The notes under the pieces: generated by a model
The model's input: the letters and a program-made list of their open reading frames with translations, nothing else
Database searches by the model: none
What the model was told of the DNA's origin: nothing
Made by a program: the position numbers and the translations under genes
Source of the DNA: Coriolopsis trogii
Taxonomy: Eukaryota > Basidiomycota > Agaricomycetes > Polyporales > Polyporaceae
Assembly (NCBI GenBank): GCA_020543525.1
Contig: JAHYIO010000001.1
Location: 2,232,001 to 2,296,000, forward strand
Reading direction: 5' to 3'
Length of the DNA stretch: 64,000 bases
Shown here: piece after piece, positions 57,964 to 64,000 of the stretch
Position numbering within the stretch: position 1 is the first letter of the stretch
How the letters are laid out: each line of letters starts with the position of its first letter

Positions 57964-59917
57964 ATGGCTAGCAAACTTGACCTCGTCGATCTGCCCACTC
58001 CCCCCTTGTCCGCCGCTGGCAGCGACTGGGAGAAGCGCTTCTTTGATGGCGTGCACTCGGACGACCTCGCGGCCGGGTCGTCGCGCAAGCTACGTTATGA
58101 GCGGAAGATGGGAGACACTGAGTTGTCCTACTTCCTGCCCTCACGCCAGACCGGCGTCAACGACATGTGAGTCTTTCTGCTCCAGTTCGTCGCGAGCCAC
58201 ATAACTCACCTAACCAATGTCAGGTATTTGCACCTGGGCTTCAGGGCGCACGAGCGCGTCACGAAACGTTCCAGAGTCTGTGCTGTGTGGTCCATTTTGA
58301 GGTTGCGCCACCCCCTGCTCTGCGCGCGAGCCGAGATGCACGACTATGACGACGTGCGCTTTGTGTAAGCCGCATTTGTTCCTAGTCGGCGATGGGCTGC
58401 TGAGGCGCAGAAATAGTTATGACGCACCGTCTTGCCCTGAAGACGCGTACTTGGACGCAGACGCTAACCTAGAATATCGCATGCAAACCAAGGACGGTCA
58501 GTTTCACCCCAGCCCGACCAAACACCGTTGCTAACTTTGTCTGTGATACTCAGACCTCATCGACTCATACCTCAATGGGGAACGCACCTTGTCCAACTCT
58601 CGCCTATCCTATCTCATCCTCTCAGAGCCCCTTAACTCCCCCGGACTGATGCCCACACCACCCCGGACACCTTCGCCAGCAGGCGAGCCGCCGCTTGAAG
58701 TGGAAGAAGCTGCGGAGGAGCCACAGGAGACCGAGCGACTACGCCAGTACGAGCTCCTCATATGCGCCATGCATTTCCTTGGAGACGGTATGGCGCTGCA
58801 CGCGTTCGCGAACGACTTCTTTGGCCTTCTCGGCGGCGGTAAGTCCGACGACGAGCTCCGAGACCTCCTACACCAGGAATGGCGAGTCCGCTGGGGAGAC
58901 GTGCCAGAGGAAGTAAGCTCTCGCACAGCCTTTCACAGTAATATTGAAAGTGACAGGACTGACCCATATTCCTTGACATCGCAGCACATCCTGCCCTCCG
59001 CGCTCGAAGATAACATGCCCATGTCTTCAGCGCGATTCCGCCACGTCGCTGCCAAGGTGGACTTCCAGCTATCGCAACAGAAGCTTGTGGGTGGCCAGGC
59101 GTTCCCAAAGCGCAAGCACCCAGAGCGCCACACCATCGTCCCGACCGTGGCCTTCCCGGAGGACCGCACTAAGGCCATGCTCAAGAAGTGCAAGGCCCAC
59201 GGCGTCTCCATCTCGGCCGCTCTCTTCGCTATCTGCAATGTTGCCTGGGCGCGGATGGGTGGTGGCCCGAAGGAGCTGCCCACGCTCATGTACTCTGCCC
59301 TGAACCTCCGGCCGTACTTCACCAAGCACCCTACCTCCGCGCTCTGGAACTCGTACTGGTACCTCGCCATCGGGTACTTCAACGTCGTCCTCCCGGCCTT
59401 CCTGCCCTCGGCCTCGTCACAGGAGCCCACGTTCTGGCTCCGCGCGCAGCAGGCAAAGGAGCAGAGCACCCGGGCGGCGAAGAGCCCCCTCGTCGCCTCC
59501 CGGACGCAGGAGATGGCGAAGGAGCGCGGAGAGCGGGCGCGCGGCTGGGCCAGGGAAGACGACGAGCGCGAGAACGGGACTTACGTCGCTCCTGCGCCCG
59601 CACCTCAGGCTCCGGTCGCTGACGCGAGGGAACCGGTCCTCCCTGCTCGCGCTAAGGTGCCCTCAGGGGCGCTCATTGGGCTCTCTCTGCTTGGAAACCT
59701 GGATGGCATTTATAAGCATGCGGCCTTCCCTGCGATGGAACTCAATACCTTGACTACCGGCTCAAGGCAGCGCCATGGCGCCATGCTCTTGTTCGGGTAC
59801 ACGTTCAAAGGGAAGTTGTGGATGAGTTTGGGCTACGATAGTAATGGGTTCGCCGGTGACGTTGTGGACCGGTTCTGGAAGGAAGCGTTGGACTGCGTGG
59901 AGGAGTTTCTGGGGTAA
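57964..59917 (+). CDS. HxxxDG acyltransferase of the condensation / acetyltransferase-like superfamily
   Basis: Exons 57964-58166, 58224-58364, 58411-58496, 58554-58912 and 58985-59917 give 573 residues. The segment AMHFLGDGMALHAFANDFF contains His-x3-Asp-Gly, the catalytic motif shared by chloramphenicol-acetyltransferase-fold enzymes (alcohol acetyltransferases, Tri3-like O-acetyltransferases, NRPS condensation domains, wax-ester synthases). The matching second half includes VSISAALFAICNVAWAR and LNLRPYFTKH. The C-terminal half has a charged insertion (KERGERARGWAREDDEREN), then FGYTFKGKLWMSLGYDSNGF, resembling the floor-loop region. No signal peptide or membrane anchor. It probably transfers an acyl group from CoA to an alcohol or amine. 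The 72-nt intron before 58985 is stop-free and in frame, so its removal rests on good splice signals (GTAAGC, GACTGAC, CGCAG). Confidence 0.8.
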
Positions 59918-60605
59918 ATAGGTCTCCTTTTTCGATGAAGTGGACTCGGACTACTTGCTATGACATGTGTAGAGATGCTTCTTGCATGGACCCTTGTATG
60001 GTACTGATGAGCAGGCTTGGGGCGAGCCACCTGTAGAATATCCAACTGACTAGTATCGTGAGCACATGGATTGGGGCACGACACCTAGGTCGTGAGGCAG
60101 AGTTAGCTCCCCCACGCATAAAGAAGAGGTTGTAACACGCACTAACGAGCTGTGCCCACTGACGAATAGTACCGACTCACAGCGTGGCCCTTGGCTATAG
60201 TGTAAATCTTTCCTTGGGGCGTTACAAGCAAATGTGCGCGAAGTATGAGGATCGAAGAGTACATGTAACACTAGTGGAGCAAGTTCTGAACTCCTCTCGA
60301 CTTTGCAACCAGCGGTTGGCGCCTGCCTGAGTTTGATCTTATCTTATCCGGTCGCGCGTACTTAGTCTCGACTCCGCTGAGGACAGCGATGCGTATACGA
60401 CGACCCGAAGGTGTGTTTAGGTTTCCCGGTATGATTAGCATTGTCACGTATGTATGCGGGGGCACGCGTAGCTACACCAGGCAGAACAGTCCAGCCCATA
60501 CCGTACACAACACGACGAGTCCGTATACAGTATAAAACTGTTCATCTCTTTTACTGTCCGTGGGTGAATACTATAGGTAGTCCAAGTCGTACTGTCTTCG
60601 CTTGC
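59918..60605. other. Convergent 3' flanks, acyltransferase / GPI-type protein
   Basis: 688 bp between stop codons, AT-richer than the genes. No frame with conserved content was recognised. Confidence 0.4.
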
Positions 60606-61197
60606 TCAGAGCACAAGTCCCGCGCCGGCAAGTACACTGAGCAGCGCGACGGCGGCGGCGGTGCCCGACGGGCCGTTCAGAGAGACTGCGGCATTGAGGT
60701 CGCCTGTAGAGCCTGAAGCGGCGGGCGCAGACACGCTGCCCGAGCCCGCGCCGAGGCCAATCGTACCCGAAGGTGCAGGAGGTGCAGTCGAGAAAGCTAT
60801 CGTGGTGGAGGTGGACTGAGGGAGGGTACCAGCGCCGGTGGCTGGGTCCGTCGAGAGAACGGTATCGGAAAGGGGTACGGAGCCAGCGGGGATGGAGTCG
60901 GTAGGCGCAGAGGCGGTCGCGCTGCCAGCACCGAGAGTGTCTGTGAGCAGTGTGCTGTCTGTTGGTGCGGCTGAGCCGACGGGGACAGACTCGCTCGCGA
61001 CCGTGCTCGATGCAGCGGGGGCGGTCTCAAGGGTTCCTACATTGGTGGCATGAGAGACAAACGAGAACGTATGTGGGATTGAACATACCTGGTACACTGG
61101 AAACCTCTCCGATGGTTGAAGCGGGTGGGGCCTGCGGGAGCGCACTAGCGCAGGCAAACACAATGGAGAGAACAACGAGCTTGGTGTTGGCGAACAT
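60606..61197 (-). CDS. Small Ser/Thr/Ala-rich GPI-anchored surface protein
   Basis: Exons 61089-61197 and 60606-61036 give 179 residues. An N-terminal signal peptide (MFANTKLVVLSIVFACASA, cleavage after residue 19) is followed by ~135 residues of low-complexity Ser, Thr, Ala, Pro and Gly with a loose repeat built on (A/S)-P-T-D-S and T-D-T/P. A polar spacer and a C-terminal hydrophobic run (AAVALLSVLAGAGLVL) make a GPI-attachment signal. It is expected to be heavily O-mannosylated and linked to the wall or plasma membrane. No enzymatic domain is seen and a function cannot be assigned. Similar short mucin-like proteins are common in basidiomycetes. Confidence 0.8.
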
Positions 61198-62464
61198 CAC
61201 GAATATGATGGCAGACAGGTGAAAAGAAGGAATGAGGTGAAGTGTCTATGTCAAGGACGGAACGTGAACCGTGGACGAGGACGGACGAGTGCCAGGTGTT
61301 GTAGGTTCTCTAAGTCGACGAGAGGCTCTATATTCACATACATTCCAGAGTTGCTCCAAACGTCACATCGCTTTACAAACTGGGGTCCTTCCTTGGCCGG
61401 GCTGCGCGCGAAACAGACGCCAACGTCGTCGGCGTAGGATGGCCAACGCGAACAAACGGTGGAGTCGGAAGGGGCCTCACCATCTCAACGCGGTGAACAG
61501 CGAAGCAATATGGGTGGAGTCGCTTAGGACCGAGTGGCAATAATGCTGTACTGGTCGCAATTGCGCAGCAGTGACGGCGCGCATCCAACTCGAGCCTCAG
61601 AGGTCATTGATGAGTTCGTTTTTGGGGTCGTCGCGATGCCAATGGGTGGGCAGTCCCTGGAAAACTAAGGCAAACAAGCGCGTGAGCTATAACATCGACC
61701 CTTGAAGCAAAGTATTGGTTAGTATTCGTGAGCAAGTACTGGAACTCTGTTAACTGCATACCTCTTAAGTGTCAGAAGCCCAGCTGTACCTTCAGATTTT
61801 GTTACACTAGACGTGACCAAACATCCGACGGAGAATTCCAACTTGCTGACTTTGTAGACAGGAGAAAGTGGGCCGCTACAACCAACCGGCGGCGCTCTCA
61901 TATGCATTGACTTGCCCATAGCCCATATAACTGACCTATGAGCGTGGAAGTGTCGCGCAATACTGCAACAACCACTCATCCACTGCATAGTTTCCGATGA
62001 GGTGCATTTGCCACTTAGAGCCACGCACAGTGCGCAAGTCCTCCATCTCAGCGCGCACGGTGCTGCGTCCTTGACCACGCGACGTTAGGGCAAGGTTGCT
62101 TCCCAAAGATTTGAGCTATGGTGCGATGGTCAAATCTCCTCATCTCGACGAGACACTGAGGTGGATACTATAGCAAGATTTGGTAGATACTATGTATAGC
62201 AAGATTTCGACGAGGAGGCGGAGGAGGAGGATGCATATGGTACTTAGAACTTGAAGGGCCCGCGAGAGCGCTCCGGAAGGTGCCGCGCCCAGGTCGTGGG
62301 CCCAAATGAAGCGCCTGTCCAGAATTCTTCACGTGCACGACGCGTCGAACGCGTCTTCGCCACGGTCCACCACCTCCCGGGCCTCATCTGGCGCATTGAA
62401 CGCACTCACTATACATTGTCTAGACTCTACTTATTTCGTTGAACCCTGAAGACCGACAAGTCAA
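61198..62464. promoter_or_regulatory. Divergent intergenic region, GPI-type protein / Rsc9-like gene
   Basis: 1.27 kb with promoters for both neighbours. It contains an imperfect direct repeat (62164-62181 and 62186-62207) built on GATACTAT...AGCAAGATTT with a 4-nt indel, followed by a purine-rich tract at 62209-62232. No gene is supported. Confidence 0.45.
62164..62207 (+). repeat. Imperfect direct repeat upstream of the Rsc9-like gene
   Basis: Two copies of GATACTAT(GTAT)AGCAAGATTT lie 4 nt apart; the second copy carries a 4-nt insertion. Function unknown. Confidence 0.7.
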
Positions 62465-64000
62465 ATGACTTCTATTGCTCTCTCTGCGCAAACCGCTGGT
62501 TACCGTCGTCAGACCCCACTTCCGCCTGCACATCGGCCCAACATCACGGACGACTATGAACGTGAGTGCCGAGATTCAACCCTGAACATATACTTATATA
62601 GCTTTTGTAGGCTGGTACACTGAGGGGTTGCCTAACAATCGCATGCTCTTGTCGCTGCGCTCTGGGATCGACTCCGAGGTGGCCTGGGCTCTGGACCGCC
62701 TATGTCGTCTCTGCCAAAATGAACAGTTCATGCTCATAGCAATCCCAGGATTGACGGACGCACTTTTCGAATGGCCTGAATGGTACATCACGGAGGGATA
62801 CAAGCAATACGACGAGACTGCCAACTTCTTCGCTCTTCCGAAGGAGAAGGAACGCAAACGAAGACATGCGATCGAGTCGCTCTTCATCTTGCGGAATGCT
62901 GCCATGCACGAGTTGAACGCTCAGCAACTCGCCGTGTATCCTAAGATTTCGGACCTCATTCTGCGTACTCTGCATGATCTAGGGCCGAATACTGATGCCA
63001 ACTCCGAGGTCATGCTCTATGTGATCGAGATTCTGCAGTCCATCGCGTCTACCATCACACTCCCTTCCCCAGACGCTCCTCCAAGATCTAGCCCGGTTGC
63101 ACCGCTTCAACAAATCGCTGGCTCCTCCTCCAACCGCTCTCTCATCGTTGCAGCGTTAACTACCCTCACCACCTTGTATTCGAACCCGATGAACACCTAT
63201 CAGTTGTCCACCCAAGCTCCCGCCCTCGAGACGTCGATGAATGTCCTTCCGCTCATTCTCGACAAAGAACTTATCGACGCTGCGCTCAACTACCTCTATG
63301 CCCATCTCTCATATCCTCCCATGACCAAGGCATTCCTGCTGCACCCTCGTATGCCCGGAACGCTACGACTGCTGGTGTCCTTGATACTGGCGGATCAAAT
63401 CGAGGAGAACATCACCTTCGAAATTGGTGCGCCGGCTCCTACGGCTCCAATCCAGTCTATTACTGTCACCGACCATGAGCTCACGAAGGAAGAGCTTGAC
63501 ACTCTGCTTCCTATTGCCGAGCCACAAAGATGCTACGAGTGGTATGTATGCTCTTCTGTCTCTGTTAGGGGCTTGACCACAGTCACTGAGGGATCAACAG
63601 GATGAAGGCCATGTTCGTTTCGAAGCCAGACGGAGAACTGACGCAAGTCGATTTCTGGACCCTTTACAAGGACGCCTTCACCCCATACCAGGATCGCTAC
63701 CCGCTTCTCGTGGCCTCCGATGTCATTAAGAATGTGAATGCAGTCTTTCCCCAAGCCCAGGCGATGGTTCTGCCTGGCCCGCCGCCACGCTTCATTGTCA
63801 GAGGTGTCGATCGTCGGAAAGACTCATCCGCAAGCGCTCAATTCAATTGTCGATGGGATCGCTTGCAATGCCAAGCACCGCCTTTCCAGTCGACCGACGC
63901 ACTCTATGAACACATACTTGAGCAGCACATCAACCCCGCTGACGGATCGCACGTTGCGTGTTCGTGGGCGACATGCTCTCAGACGCAGATCACCAAGGCG
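62465..64000 (+). CDS. rsc9: RSC chromatin-remodelling subunit Rsc9-like, 5' part (runs off right edge)
   Basis: Exons 62465-62561, 62611-63541 and 63601 to the window end give 476 residues of an incomplete protein. The region WYTEGLPNNRMLLSLRSGI to TLLPIAEPQRCYEWMKAMF is an armadillo-like helical block typical of Rsc9 and animal ARID2. This is followed by DFWTLYKDAFTPY, which is RFX-like, and the start of a C2H2-type zinc finger (FNCRWDRLQC, then HILEQH). Rsc9 and ARID2 belong to the RSC/PBAF nucleosome remodellers. No ARID domain precedes the block here, as in fungal Rsc9 proteins. The intron at 63542-63600 splits the Trp codon before MKAMF. The C-terminal part lies outside the window. Confidence 0.85.

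Overview
The window looks like nuclear DNA of a basidiomycete, most likely an Agaricomycete such as a wood-decay polypore. Genes are dense, on both strands, and cut by many short introns of about 50-70 nt with GT(A/G)AGT-like donors and CTNAC-like branch sites. Products include ceramide glucosyltransferase, exocyst Sec3, a Zn2Cys6 factor with a fungal-specific domain, an RSC subunit and large F-box families. Species cannot be fixed from sequence alone. All exon structures were assembled by hand from splice signals, reading phase and family conservation, without transcript data.

Layout. 1-818: 5' part of a membrane-anchored heparinase II/III-like lyase (minus), running off the left edge. 1.3-4.9 kb: peroxisomal 3-ketoacyl-CoA thiolase (minus) divergent from a TatD-type deoxyribonuclease. 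4.9-8.6 kb: TPR/F-box/LRR protein (minus) divergent from ceramide glucosyltransferase. 8.9-17.0 kb: exocyst Sec3 and a chromodomain/coiled-coil/zinc-finger protein. 17.2-23.1 kb: REEP-type ER-shaping protein (minus) divergent from a Zn2Cys6 regulator. 23.7-27.0 kb: Utp17/WDR75 ribosome-biogenesis factor. 27.4-33.2 kb: homeodomain gene, complete heparinase II/III-like lyase, second homeodomain gene, all on the minus strand. 33.6-40.1 kb: F-box gene, a 2.2-kb gene-poor stretch, and a PB1-domain protein. 40.5-43.7 kb: D-xylose reductase divergent from ketopantoate reductase. 44.1-50.4 kb: two FBXO21-like paralogues either side of a single-pass membrane protein. 50.9-55.0 kb: O-fucosyltransferase-like gene divergent from a GDP-fucose-type transporter. 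55.0-58.0 kb: no supported gene. 58.0-64.0 kb: HxxxDG acyltransferase, a GPI-type surface protein and the 5' part of an Rsc9-like RSC subunit leaving the right edge.

Most genes are unrelated housekeeping functions, but a few neighbourhoods make biological sense: the transporter and fucosyltransferase pair would supply and use GDP-fucose in the Golgi; two homeodomain paralogues bracket a polysaccharide-lyase-like gene whose own paralogue lies at the window edge; and two FBXO21-like copies indicate a local duplication. The clearest sequence-level oddities are an apparent AT-AC intron in the thiolase, a likely GC-AG intron in one FBXO21-like gene, and several microexons of 8-16 nt that carry conserved residues. 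No tRNA, rRNA, CRISPR array or intact transposon was seen.
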